Counted from the first letter of the stretch, positions 16,085 to 25,876 are shown. The stretch is 34,497 nucleotides of DNA from CALFBG01 sp045110315 (GCA_045110315.1 JBGCFY010000022.1:1-34497), one strand, 5' to 3'. The notes: generated by a model from the sequence alone, not told the origin. A program made the numbers and translations.

Positions 16085-16452
16085 ATAACACCGTTTTTGA
16101 ACAGCTTCATAGATACAATATCTAGACCATGTTCTAAATCGTAAATTTTAGCAGCGGAAAAGTGTAAACGTAAGACTTTTTTAGGAAGTGCTATTTTAAG
16201 ACAAGTTCTAGGGTAACTTCTTACGATAAAAATGCAGAATTCTAGAAAAATCGTATAAATTTGTAGCCTCAATTAAGAGGGACAAAGAACTTGACGCAGG
16301 ATTCATCAAATAAGAGTCAAGCAATAAACGCCCCAAAAAAGCCTAATAAAAATACAGCAATATTTTGAAAATACAAATTGTAGCAACGGATCACTTGATC
16401 GATTGCCAATGGATTTTCAAACAAATCAAAAAAATTAATTGAAATTCTTACT

Positions 16453-17793
16453 ATGAACAATATCTTAGTCATTGGAGCAGGAAGATCTTCCTCAGCACTA
16501 ATTAATTATGTACTTGATCAAGCTAAAAAATATAGTTGGTTTGTTACCGTAGCGGACTTTGATCCGGCTTTAGCGGAAGCAAAAGTAAATAATCATCCCA
16601 ATGGAAGAGGGACTTGGTTGGATGTAATGAAAGTTAATGATCGCCGAGAATTAATCGAACGAGCCGATATTGTAGTTTCTCTTTTACCTGCACATTTACA
16701 CTTAGAAGTGGCGCAAGATTGTATTCGCCTTAAAAAACATTTAATTACAGCTTCCTACGTTTCTAAAGAGTTGTATAGTTTAGGGGATGAAGCACAGGAT
16801 CGAGAATTGATCTTTATGGGCGAAATGGGACTAGATCCAGGAATCGATCATATGTCCGCGATGCAAAAAATTGACGAAATTAAAGAGAAAGGTGGAAAAT
16901 TAACGGCCTTTCGATCTTATACTGGTGGCTTAATCGCTCCCGAAAGTGATAATAATCCTTGGCATTATAAATTTACTTGGAATCCACGGAATGTAGTGCT
17001 CGCTGGACAAGGAACGGCACAATACCTCGAGAATGGTAAGTTTAAATATTTGCCGTACCGGCGATTATTTGAACAATACTGGGTAGTGCCAATCCAGGGG
17101 ATGGGCGATTACGAAGTCTACGCCAATCGAGATTCTTTATTGTATCGAGAAATTTATGGTTTAAAAGATATTCCCAATATATTACGTGGCACGATTCGCT
17201 ATTTAGGCTATTGTGATGCTTGGAATGCACTGGTGAAAATTGGTCTAACCGATGGTTCTTTCCCACTGTTAGAATCCGATGACCTTAGTTACTACAGTTT
17301 GATCGAAGCTTACCTCGGTGATTCCTATACGACGGGCACGCTTAAAGAAAGAACGGCAAAATTCCTAGGAGAGGAGATTGATTCTCCGGTAATGGAGAAA
17401 CTAGAATGGCTCGGTTTATTTAGTACCAAACGCATCAACTTGAGCAATGCGACGCCGGCCTTGATGCTCGAAGCTTTACTTTTGGAAAAATGGAAACTGG
17501 AGGAAGAGGATAAGGATATGATTATCATGCAGCACGAATTTGAATACAAGTTGGAAGGCAAAAAGCACCTACTTACCTCCACAATGGTGCTCAAAGGAGA
17601 AAATGCTAAAGATACTGCCATGTCAAAATTAGTTGGTGTGCCCTTAGGTATTTTCGTGAAATTGGTGATGCTCGGCAAAATTAAATCTAAAGGAGTCAAT
17701 ATTCCCGTGATGAAGGAAGTTTACGAACCCGTATTGCAAGAACTCATAGATTTTGGCGTTGAGTTTATAGAGAAAAATGAAATCTTGGATTAA
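16453..17793 (+). CDS. Saccharopine dehydrogenase-family protein
   Basis: The 446-residue protein opens with a Rossmann nucleotide-binding motif, LVIGAGRSSSALI (residues 5-17), and has the saccharopine dehydrogenase C-terminal domain with GEMGLDPGIDHMSA near 129-142. Family enzymes reduce or oxidise saccharopine in lysine metabolism using NAD(P)H. In Bacteroidota this gene often occurs alone, and the physiological direction is uncertain. HEFEY and the late LVGVPLGIF match the enzyme core. Length is normal for the saccharopine reductase branch. It is apparently monocistronic and is followed by a perfect 18-bp hairpin. Confidence 0.87.
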   Translation: MNNILVIGAGRSSSALINYVLDQAKKYSWFVTVADFDPALAEAKVNNHPNGRGTWLDVMKVNDRRELIERADIVVSLLPAHLHLEVAQDCIRLKKHLITASYVSKELYSLGDEAQDRELIFMGEMGLDPGIDHMSAMQKIDEIKEKGGKLTAFRSYTGGLIAPESDNNPWHYKFTWNPRNVVLAGQGTAQYLENGKFKYLPYRRLFEQYWVVPIQGMGDYEVYANRDSLLYREIYGLKDIPNILRGTIRYLGYCDAWNALVKIGLTDGSFPLLESDDLSYYSLIEAYLGDSYTTGTLKERTAKFLGEEIDSPVMEKLEWLGLFSTKRINLSNATPALMLEALLLEKWKLEEEDKDMIIMQHEFEYKLEGKKHLLTSTMVLKGENAKDTAMSKLVGVPLGIFVKLVMLGKIKSKGVNIPVMKEVYEPVLQELIDFGVEFIEKNEILD

Positions 17794-17799
17794 TTCATA

Positions 17800-17851
17800 G
17801 AAGCTGTTTTAAAATAAGTACGGAGTGCTACCTTTATTTTAAAACAGCTTC
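17800..17851. repeat. Intergenic inverted-repeat element, copy 5; possible terminator
   Basis: GAAGCTGTTTTAAAATAA (17800-17817) pairs perfectly over 18 bp with 17834-17851 around a 16-nt loop. It begins 7 bp after the saccharopine dehydrogenase-like stop, so it may end that transcript. Sequence-wise it is a member of the GAAGYTGTTTTAAAAT family. Confidence 0.7.
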
Positions 17852-17868
17852 CTCCCTAAATCATTCTT

Positions 17869-19182
17869 TTGTTGCAAAAGCTCTTTTCCCGTTTCCACCT
17901 AACAAGTGTCAAGGCATTGCAGCTTTTTCAAATCTTTCGGCAAGTATCGGTCATCTTAATCAATATCTTATTGACGAAGACGATGCTCAGTCAAGTCGAT
18001 ATCGGTATCTATGAATACCTGATCTATATCGGGAGTGCCCTTAGCTTCTTTTGGCTCAATGGCTTGTTACACGGAATGTTACCCGTTTTTCCAGCGTACG
18101 ATCCCACCGCAAAACGTCGTTTTCTCTTCAATAGTTATTTGTTGTTTCTAAGTTTGACGATACTACTTTGTACAGGCTTATTTTTTGGCAAAGATTTTAT
18201 CGTTCCCTTTTTTACGGGGAAATCAACCTTACCCTTTTACTATCCTTTTTTACTTTATTTGCTTTTAAACCTGCCCACCTACGTCGTAGAGTATTTCTAT
18301 CTGTTGAATGATCGCTCAAGGTCTTTAGTGGGTTGGGGAGCGATAGCATTTGGTGCACAATTACTCGCGGTATTACTTCCCGCTTTTTTAGGTGCTGGAT
18401 TAGAAGGTAGTTTTTACGCCTTAATCGTTGTTGCTTTACTCAAACATCTCTGGACTTGGTATTTACTAGCCCAAATGGCTACTTTTAAGTTAGATTGGCC
18501 ACAACTAAACGCTTATTTACTAATTGCTTTGCCTTTGGTTTTGTATGCGTTGGTTTCTGGTTTTGCCCAAGTTTTTGACAATTGGTTAGTGGGTTGGTAC
18601 TATCAAAGCGAAGCGAGTTTTGCTATTTTTAGGTATGGTGCCAGAGAATTGCCTTTAACGACTGCCTTAACGAGTGGCTTAGGAGCGGCAATGATTCCAA
18701 TTTTAGCAAAAGACTTTTCGGCAGGACTTCCAGCGTTGCGCGAGAAAGCTTTACGTTTATACCATTTGCTCTTTCCGATTAGTATTGTTCTCATTTTGGT
18801 GAGCGAAAAATTATTTCCCCTAGTTTTCAATGAGGATTTTACGGCGAGTGCTGCCGTCTTCAATGTGTACGTACTAATCATGAGTAGCCGCCTTTTATTC
18901 CCACAAACCGTTTTGGTTGCCTTAAAAGAAACGAAGGCAATTTTATTCATTTCGGTCCTAGAGATTTTGTTGAATATTTTGCTCAGCATTTATCTCGTAC
19001 AATCTTTTGGAATGGTGGGCATTGCCATGGCAACCGTATTTGCTTTTTTATTTGAAAAAATAACGATTGCAATCTACCTATGGCAAAAGTTTGATATTGC
19101 CATTGAACGTTACACGCCGCTGAAATGGTTTCTTTTTTATTGCGCTGGCTTGTTTACTGCTTATCTTTGGGTTAGTTATTAG
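17869..19182 (+). CDS. Polysaccharide flippase-like membrane protein (MOP superfamily)
   Basis: The 437-residue protein has about 12 hydrophobic helices and the MOP/Wzx look: conserved-looking SQVDIGIYEYLIYIGSAL near residues 40-57, internal duplication, and a late module of paired helices. It would flip lipid-linked glycans across the inner membrane. The frame begins at a TTG (17869), and the first in-frame ATG is at about residue 39, inside helix 1. The first helix is needed, so a TTG start, here or at 17872, is likely. It is the first gene of the surface-related half of the window. Substrate is unknown. Confidence 0.82.
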   Translation: MLQKLFSRFHLTSVKALQLFQIFRQVSVILINILLTKTMLSQVDIGIYEYLIYIGSALSFFWLNGLLHGMLPVFPAYDPTAKRRFLFNSYLLFLSLTILLCTGLFFGKDFIVPFFTGKSTLPFYYPFLLYLLLNLPTYVVEYFYLLNDRSRSLVGWGAIAFGAQLLAVLLPAFLGAGLEGSFYALIVVALLKHLWTWYLLAQMATFKLDWPQLNAYLLIALPLVLYALVSGFAQVFDNWLVGWYYQSEASFAIFRYGARELPLTTALTSGLGAAMIPILAKDFSAGLPALREKALRLYHLLFPISIVLILVSEKLFPLVFNEDFTASAAVFNVYVLIMSSRLLFPQTVLVALKETKAILFISVLEILLNILLSIYLVQSFGMVGIAMATVFAFLFEKITIAIYLWQKFDIAIERYTPLKWFLFYCAGLFTAYLWVSY

Positions 19183-19238
19183 CCTTTTTCCTTCTTCCAA
19201 TTAAGCTTTAAAATACTTGCTTTTCCTCATTTTTTGAT

Positions 19239-19271
19239 TTCTCAAAATGCATAACTTTCTCATTTTGAGAA
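19239..19271 (+). promoter_or_regulatory. Inverted repeat upstream of the giant cargo gene
   Basis: TTCTCAAAATG (19239-19249) pairs with CATTTTGAGAA (19261-19271) over 11 bp. A related palindrome, TCTCAAAATGAGA, lies at 26274-26286 upstream of the glycosyltransferase gene. It may be an operator or the upstream terminator of the flippase gene. Confidence 0.45.
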
Positions 19272-19310
19272 TTAATTATTTTTTTTCGTTTTTGATAATT
19301 TGTTGTTAAT

Positions 19311-19329
19311 CAGTGTATTGCGTTTAGGT
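19311..19329 (+). promoter_or_regulatory. Shared upstream box, copy 1
   Basis: CAGTGTATTGCGTTTAGGT at 19311-19329 matches 26344-26362 at 17 of 19 positions, both on the plus strand and 58-83 bp before a start codon. An AATTATTTT stretch lies 33-37 bp upstream of each. A common regulator or promoter is a reasonable reading. Confidence 0.5.
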
Positions 19330-19393
19330 ACGAATTTGTTACTGCTAAGCTTAATTGAACAAGTTTACATAACTTTTTAAAGGCGCATTTACC

Positions 19394-22300
19394 ATGAATA
19401 CAGTTTACCAACCTGAAAGCAATTACCTGAATCAAGTAGAAAAACCCGAAATCCCAGATTTATGGTATTTGATTTTTGGAATTATATTAATCGTGTTTAG
19501 CAGTTTTAAAGCTGAAGCACAAGATCTAAGTTTTAACAATCTCGTTCCCGCTTCCGTTACGGTCTGCGAAGGCAGTGAAACTTTTACAATTGAGTTTTCA
19601 AATATTTCTACGGAAACACTCTCCGACGTAGAAGCCGTAATCAGCTTACCTGTTGGGATGAACTATATCAGTTCAAGTTTGTCCGAAACGTCTAACTTCA
19701 ACGTACAAGAAGCAGATGTTTCTAATAATGCGGCACTTACTTTTTCCATAAATGATCTTGCACCAGCAGCCACGGTAAATTTTACCCTACAAGCTGATGC
19801 AGGATTTGAGGCGTACACGGCACGACTCGCCGGAACTATTTTTGCCAATCAAATTACGATTAATTACAACGGTGATTCTCAGTCGGAAACGATGGACGCA
19901 TACAATATTTTGTATCCAGCACTTTCCATTACGCAGGTGAGTTCCATGACAAATACTGTTTTTGTCGGTCAAGAATTTACAAGAACCATCACGATCGTCA
20001 ATGGCGGTTATGGCGCTTTGTCTAGTTTTGTATTGAAAGATATACTTGATGAAAACCTTGGTTTTACTGCTGTTGATCTTGGTAATTTGAATACGAACAC
20101 GGGAGAAGTCACGTTCTCTGCGGCAGATTTTGTCGGTGTAGGAAACGGAGATGGAATGCTAGATCAAAACGAAGCACTCGTCGTCACCCAAACCCTGACC
20201 GCGACAGCTTGTAATAGTACTCAAGATCAGTTGATTGCCTATTGGGGATGCGATGGACAAACTACCGGCAGTAATATCAAATATCCTTATACGACCATTA
20301 AATTATTTGCACCTAATTTATCCATCACGGCTCAACCTAGCCTCGCAGATTGCTTCGACGAATCAGCAGATGCTCAACAATTGACCATCACCAATAATGG
20401 CTCCGGGCCTGCCAATCTCCTCGAAATGGAAATCTTACCCAATCAGCAAGATGAGTATACCCGAGTAGATCCAGCAAGTATTAGTTACGAACTCAACGGA
20501 GTAACCACAAGTTTAACACCTACGGCTACTCAAAATGCTACCGCATACGACTGTTTGGGCACAAATCCAATCGATGGATTCACTGTTGACTTACCCACGA
20601 TTCAGCCCGGCGAAACGGTATACTTACGTTGGGATAATTATACTTGTACTACTGCTTATTGTGGAAATGTTCACTTCGTAGGCTGGAAATATGAAAGCAG
20701 TTACACGGATATGTGTGATAAAAACCAGTATAGTAAAAGTGGGAACGGGCAATCTAATCAGGAGAAAAACATGGGAACCTTCCATGAATCTCCTTCCGAT
20801 ATTATTGATGGTCAATTAGGAACTTACGTGATGAATATCAATACCGCGACGTTTAATTTACCGGAAGGAAATGGAGCGTATTTCGAAGCTGTTTTCAATG
20901 TACCACTTGGGCTAAGCTGGAGTGGTAACGCAGCAGATTTACGCTACGAAAATGGTACGAATACTTGGACCGCAGATCAAGTAAACTACAATAGTACAAC
21001 GAGAGAAATTAAAGCGAAGTATAGCTTGCCCATTCCAAGTGGTTTTTCTTTGACGCATTCTCATTTTGATTTAGACTTGACGGCAGATTGTAGTAACGGC
21101 GGTGGAACAGTAATGCTTGGTATGCAATTATTCTACGTCATGGACGCCACTTGTACGGATGCTTATCATATTCCAATGACTTGTTTAGAAACCCCACAAA
21201 CTCAAATTCATTGTCCCGGTAATTGTAGCGAAGGTTTAGGGTTTAGTAGTTTTTCAATTGAACGTACAAGCTTTGGTCAATCAGATAATGATTTAGATGG
21301 ATTACCAGATGCAACGGATCAACTTGATTTTTCAAAAGTGAAGTCGAAGCGAGTAATGGCTAGTGATACTTTTAATACCACTTTCGTGGGAACGATTAAG
21401 ACGTCAACAAACTTTCCGAGTTGGTCTTACGCTTACGCAAAATCCGAACTTCCTTATGGAAATGATCTCGGTATTTTATCTGCACAGGTTAAGATCACTG
21501 ATCAAAGTTCAGGACAAGTTTTATCCTGCAACAATGTGCCATTTACAACGAGTGTGTCGGGCGGAATCAGAACGGTGAATTTTGATTTTAGTCCTAGTAC
21601 GCTAGTCGCTAGTGGATGTACCGTATTTAGCGGTTTTGTCCTAGAAGACGGAGACGGTGTAGAATTAATTGCCACTTATAAAGTCACGGGGAATATTGGC
21701 GGAAACGCTGAACAAGTAACGATCCAAAATGATTTCTATGTAAGCGACACACCGAATGGAACTGCCTTTCAATGTAATGATTGGAATGGGAATTTTACTT
21801 TGGTTGGATATTATTACCGCGTTACCCGAGCAGAACAATATAATGTCAAAACTTGTACAAAAACGCTTAGTCAGACCTACAAAATGAGTATTGGTCAATG
21901 CTGTACGAACTACGCGGGAGGGGATATGTTCCCTTACGAATATCGGAATTGGGCTTCTATAAAAACAATGCGTGTCGAGATTCCAGACGGTTACAGTTTT
22001 GTAAGTGGTTCTATTGATCAGTGGCGGACAAAGTATGTTAATAACAAGGTGAAAGAAAGTAATTCTATTACCCCCAGTAGTATCGTTGGCACGACGAATA
22101 CATTTGACTTAACCGCATATTCTGTTGCCAATGGTGGTAATCTTAATCCATCGGATGATGGTTTTAATGGAAAAGTATACATCGAAGTAGCACCAAATTG
22201 TACGGTCAACGAAAGTTTAAATGCACCCATGCCTTGGTACTTTAGTTTTCAAGAAAATGCAGTGTTAGGAGGAACCACAACCACGGAATATACTTCTAGT

Positions 22301-25300
22301 GCCGATTATTTAAAATATTACCGATCAAAATTAGAGGTCTCCACTTCACTTCCTACTCAAGAAGGTTTAAATCCTACCGTAAATTGGGATATTTCTATCA
22401 AAAGTAAGAATGCTGCTGCCGATAATGCTTGGGTTTATTTTATGGATGCAAGTGGAAGTATTGTAGTAGAAGAATTAATGGATACAGATAATAATATTGC
22501 GATCACTCCCGTAGATGGTTTTTACCAGCTCGCTAGTTTCGGAGAAAATGCTACGCGCAATTTTACCATTACTGCAAGCTATGACAATTGTGATCTATCA
22601 TCGTTAACGGTTTATACCGGCTACAATTGTGATGCTTATCCCACAGATTTCAATGCTTTTCCTTGTGCTTATGAGGAGATGGAATTATATATCGCGCCTC
22701 AACCAACCGAATTGCAAGTAAGGTTTGATAGCTATACGAATCCGCTAGATGATTGCGATAATAGCATTCAGATCGAATTGCAAATGCTAAGTTCTAAATT
22801 GGGAGCTGTAAAAGATTTATTTGTAGAAGTAATTCCTCCGGCGAGTCAATCGGTTTCTTTAGAATCAGGCAGCACGGCGGCGCTTTATCCAGCGGCGGGC
22901 ACTTATACGACTTTGATTGATCCAGTTTTACAAGGAGATCATTACCAAATTACCGGCGCAAATATGGATAGTTTGCTCGGGACGCAAGGTTTGGTTGGGG
23001 TAACGGATGTAACCGCTAATATTGTCAAACTCAAGTTTAATCTTATCCTAGATAATGCTTATCAGCCCGGAGAAATTATCAATTTTAGAATTGGAGGAAA
23101 AAGAGCTTGTGGAGATAATTTGCCTACGTTAGCACTAGCTTATGATCCGAACGCAAGTTTTGAAGCACCTGATAATGTTGGTTTGGACGATATAAGTGAT
23201 GCTTGGGCAACTGCTTGGGGCGATTACGACGGAGATGGAAACGTTGACCTTTTTGTAACGAATTATGATCCTACGGGACCAAACTATCTTTACCGAAATT
23301 TAGGAACGGGAGACTTTAGTCGAGTCACAACTGGTGCCATTGCAACGGACCTCGCGAGCTCCTTGGCAGCAACTTGGGGCGATTACGATAATGATGGTGA
23401 CTTAGATATTTTTGTCGCAAATAATATTGGATCAGAAAACTTCTTATATCGAAATCTTGGCGATGGTACTTTTGTACGCGTACTCAATGATCCAATCGTA
23501 ACGGATAAGGGATACGCACACGGCGCTAGTTGGATTGACTACGATAATGATGGCTATTTGGATATGTTTGTTACCGATTATTTTTCTACAAAATTTAATA
23601 AATTGTATCATAATAATGGTGATGGCACTTTTACACACGCAGGAGACGCAGCACCAAGCTTCGAAGCAAACTTCTCTGTAAGTGCTGCTTGGGGCGATTA
23701 CAATAATGATGGTTATACGGATTTATTTGTAGCAAATGCAAATGATGAAAATAATAGCTTGTACCAAAATTTAGGAAATGGAAGTTTCTTGAAAATTAAC
23801 GTTGGCGATATTGTCAATGATGGTGGAAAATCAGTTGGGGCAAGTTGGGGCGATTACGATAATGATTTAGACTTGGATCTGTTCGTAGCAAATGCAGGAG
23901 AGCAAGACAACTTTTTATACGAGAATAATGGAGACGGTACTTTTACTCGAATTACTACGGGCGTAGTTGTAACGAGTGGTGGACATTCTCACGGTAGTGC
24001 TTGGGGAGATTATGACAATGATGGTGACTTAGACTTATACGTTGGAAACGACCAAGATAAGGATAACTTCCTATACGCCAATCAAGGCGATGGTACTTTC
24101 GTCTTGGTGACGAATGCCATTACGCAGGATAAAGGTTATTCTTTTGGTGCGGGTTGGGCTGATTATGACAATGATGGCGATATAGATTTATTTGTAGCCA
24201 ATCATGAGCAAAATAAAAACTTTATCTACCAAAATACAAGAGGGAAATGCCAAAGTAAAGCTTGCATTGTTTTAGTTGGAACAAATTCAAATCGTTCTGC
24301 CATCGGTACCAAAGTATTCGTCAAGGCGACAATTTATGGAGAATCAACTTGGCAAATGCGTGAGATCTCTGCTCAGACGGGCGGCGGTATCGGAGGACAA
24401 AATGAACTAAAAACTATTTTTGGCTTAGGAGATGCCACCATCGTTGATTCAATTATTGTAGCGTGGAATTCTGGCTATCGGCAAGTACTTACAAATCGTA
24501 ACCTTAATGATTGCCTCACCATTACAGAACAAAATGCGAGCGAAATTTGTGGGATTGTTTACTACGATGAAAATGAAAACTGTGTACAAGATAGCAGCGA
24601 AATTGGTATTCCTAATATGAAATTGAGAATTATGCCAGGAGATCAATATGCAATTACTCAAGCGGATGGTTCGTACTCCTTCTTGGCCGCGCCAGAAACC
24701 TACACGATCGAGCAAGTAGCAGCGGGAACCAATTGGACACCAAGTTGTACCTTACAAAAAACAGTAACGGTAACAGGAATCGGTGGTCAATTTTGTAATA
24801 ACAATTTTGCGAGTAGACCTGCTTGTGCCTTCCCAGATTTACAAGCTGGAATTTCTATGACTGCACATCGGGTAGGTTTTGAAAATGTGGTTGCAGTAAA
24901 TTATAAAAATACAGGAACCCAAACGGCAACTAACGTTAAGCTTACTGTGTTTTTCGGTGACGATATTATTCCTTTGGAGAGTTCATTAGTTTGGGATACA
25001 ATTATTGGTACGAGTGGTATTTGGGAACTTGGCGATGTGCCAATCGGAACAGAAAGAACAATTTATATTAAAGATTCAATTTCTACCGCTGTAGTGGTAG
25101 GAGAGAATATTAGTTTACGCGTGCTGATTGAAGCCACCGAAGAGGATTGTAATAGTTCGGATAACGATATTACGGATGCTCAATTGGCGGTCGGAGCGAT
25201 TGATCCCAATGATATTTTGGTAACTCCGGAAGGACCGATTGCAAACGATCAAGTCTTGAAATATAAAATTCGTTTCCAAAATGTTGGTAATGCGTCGGTG

Positions 25301-25876
25301 AGTACCGTTCGCATTGAAGATCGACTACCAGATAATTTAGATATTGAAACTTTAGAATTAGGCGCAGCGAGTCATAATTATCGTTTTGAGATCCAAGATG
25401 GAAATCGTTTGGTTTGGTTATTTGAAAATATTAACATGCCAGATAGTTTAGCCAACGAACCAGAAAGTCACGGTTACGTTAACTTCAAAATTTATCCCAA
25501 AAATGACTTGACGGAAGGAGCCAGTATCGGTAATGAAGCATTTATCTATTTTGATAACATGGCACCGATTCAAACGAATATGGTTGTTAATACCATCGGC
25601 TTACCGAAGGAAACTGCGGCGTCAGGACAATTACAGATTGCACCGAATCCAATGGTTGACTTTGCTAAGATTCAAATTATGGATGAGCAAGGAGCATTCG
25701 TCTTGATAAAATCGGTTCAAGTTTACGATTTGTTGGGCATGGAAGTGCTACAACGAAACCAACTCAGTACGGAGATATTTGACCTGGAAAAATCAAGTTT
25801 AACGGCGGGTTGTTACCTCATCAAAGTAAGGACTGAAACTGGAAAAGAATACAGCGGAAAAATTATTGTAAAATAA
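19394..25876 (+). CDS. Giant T9SS-secreted surface protein with VCBS/FG-GAP and UnbV modules
   Basis: The 2160-residue protein has an export signal preceded by an unusually long ~22-residue N-region (hydrophobic core about 24-39, probable cleavage after AEA, residues 40-42). The N-terminal half is DUF11/CARDB-like beta domains. Seven VCBS/FG-GAP units with DxDxDG calcium loops occupy about 1265-1600. An ASPIC/UnbV domain follows (about 1625-1712), then an SdrD-B-like module (about 1716-1775, GIVYYDENENCVQDSSEIG) and a DUF7619-like beta domain (about 1925-2070). A type A T9SS sorting tail (about 2083-2160, QIAPNPMVDFAKIQI) ends it. It is probably exported by T9SS and anchored to the surface or released. 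It is a likely adhesin, but no ligand is evident. Confidence 0.88.
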   Translation: MNTVYQPESNYLNQVEKPEIPDLWYLIFGIILIVFSSFKAEAQDLSFNNLVPASVTVCEGSETFTIEFSNISTETLSDVEAVISLPVGMNYISSSLSETSNFNVQEADVSNNAALTFSINDLAPAATVNFTLQADAGFEAYTARLAGTIFANQITINYNGDSQSETMDAYNILYPALSITQVSSMTNTVFVGQEFTRTITIVNGGYGALSSFVLKDILDENLGFTAVDLGNLNTNTGEVTFSAADFVGVGNGDGMLDQNEALVVTQTLTATACNSTQDQLIAYWGCDGQTTGSNIKYPYTTIKLFAPNLSITAQPSLADCFDESADAQQLTITNNGSGPANLLEMEILPNQQDEYTRVDPASISYELNGVTTSLTPTATQNATAYDCLGTNPIDGFTVDLPTIQPGETVYLRWDNYTCTTAYCGNVHFVGWKYESSYTDMCDKNQYSKSGNGQSNQEKNMGTFHESPSDIIDGQLGTYVMNINTATFNLPEGNGAYFEAVFNVPLGLSWSGNAADLRYENGTNTWTADQVNYNSTTREIKAKYSLPIPSGFSLTHSHFDLDLTADCSNGGGTVMLGMQLFYVMDATCTDAYHIPMTCLETPQTQIHCPGNCSEGLGFSSFSIERTSFGQSDNDLDGLPDATDQLDFSKVKSKRVMASDTFNTTFVGTIKTSTNFPSWSYAYAKSELPYGNDLGILSAQVKITDQSSGQVLSCNNVPFTTSVSGGIRTVNFDFSPSTLVASGCTVFSGFVLEDGDGVELIATYKVTGNIGGNAEQVTIQNDFYVSDTPNGTAFQCNDWNGNFTLVGYYYRVTRAEQYNVKTCTKTLSQTYKMSIGQCCTNYAGGDMFPYEYRNWASIKTMRVEIPDGYSFVSGSIDQWRTKYVNNKVKESNSITPSSIVGTTNTFDLTAYSVANGGNLNPSDDGFNGKVYIEVAPNCTVNESLNAPMPWYFSFQENAVLGGTTTTEYTSSADYLKYYRSKLEVSTSLPTQEGLNPTVNWDISIKSKNAAADNAWVYFMDASGSIVVEELMDTDNNIAITPVDGFYQLASFGENATRNFTITASYDNCDLSSLTVYTGYNCDAYPTDFNAFPCAYEEMELYIAPQPTELQVRFDSYTNPLDDCDNSIQIELQMLSSKLGAVKDLFVEVIPPASQSVSLESGSTAALYPAAGTYTTLIDPVLQGDHYQITGANMDSLLGTQGLVGVTDVTANIVKLKFNLILDNAYQPGEIINFRIGGKRACGDNLPTLALAYDPNASFEAPDNVGLDDISDAWATAWGDYDGDGNVDLFVTNYDPTGPNYLYRNLGTGDFSRVTTGAIATDLASSLAATWGDYDNDGDLDIFVANNIGSENFLYRNLGDGTFVRVLNDPIVTDKGYAHGASWIDYDNDGYLDMFVTDYFSTKFNKLYHNNGDGTFTHAGDAAPSFEANFSVSAAWGDYNNDGYTDLFVANANDENNSLYQNLGNGSFLKINVGDIVNDGGKSVGASWGDYDNDLDLDLFVANAGEQDNFLYENNGDGTFTRITTGVVVTSGGHSHGSAWGDYDNDGDLDLYVGNDQDKDNFLYANQGDGTFVLVTNAITQDKGYSFGAGWADYDNDGDIDLFVANHEQNKNFIYQNTRGKCQSKACIVLVGTNSNRSAIGTKVFVKATIYGESTWQMREISAQTGGGIGGQNELKTIFGLGDATIVDSIIVAWNSGYRQVLTNRNLNDCLTITEQNASEICGIVYYDENENCVQDSSEIGIPNMKLRIMPGDQYAITQADGSYSFLAAPETYTIEQVAAGTNWTPSCTLQKTVTVTGIGGQFCNNNFASRPACAFPDLQAGISMTAHRVGFENVVAVNYKNTGTQTATNVKLTVFFGDDIIPLESSLVWDTIIGTSGIWELGDVPIGTERTIYIKDSISTAVVVGENISLRVLIEATEEDCNSSDNDITDAQLAVGAIDPNDILVTPEGPIANDQVLKYKIRFQNVGNASVSTVRIEDRLPDNLDIETLELGAASHNYRFEIQDGNRLVWLFENINMPDSLANEPESHGYVNFKIYPKNDLTEGASIGNEAFIYFDNMAPIQTNMVVNTIGLPKETAASGQLQIAPNPMVDFAKIQIMDEQGAFVLIKSVQVYDLLGMEVLQRNQLSTEIFDLEKSSLTAGCYLIKVRTETGKEYSGKIIVK
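23200..24240 (+). repeat. Seven tandem VCBS/FG-GAP coding repeats
   Basis: Within the giant surface protein, units of about 50-60 residues repeat the pattern WGDYDNDGDLDLFVAN followed by NLG(D/T)GTF. I count seven, near residues 1277-1590. Each DxDxDG loop is a likely calcium site. Unit 5 reads DYDNDLDLD and has lost the loop glycine. The DNA repeat is degenerate, so ongoing unit exchange is not obvious. Confidence 0.85.

Larger units (their letters stand above)
15638..16452. other. Long intergenic region upstream of cdd and the saccharopine dehydrogenase-like gene
   Basis: These 815 bases have no supported gene. They contain inverted-repeat element copy 4 (15718-15815), a further ACTAAAACAACTG-like fragment near 15960-15973, and dispersed repeat copy B (16063-16084). 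A 76-codon frame at 15722-15952 begins with TTG inside a repeat arm and looks non-coding. Confidence 0.6.

Noticed and set aside
17325..17699. 124-codon minus-strand frame inside the saccharopine dehydrogenase-like gene
   Set aside because: Ser-rich shadow of a well-supported coding sequence; no promoter or family match.
23200..24240. Regular repeat suggestive of a CRISPR array
   Set aside because: The repeats are in frame, encode VCBS/FG-GAP units and have no conserved short direct repeat with unique spacers.
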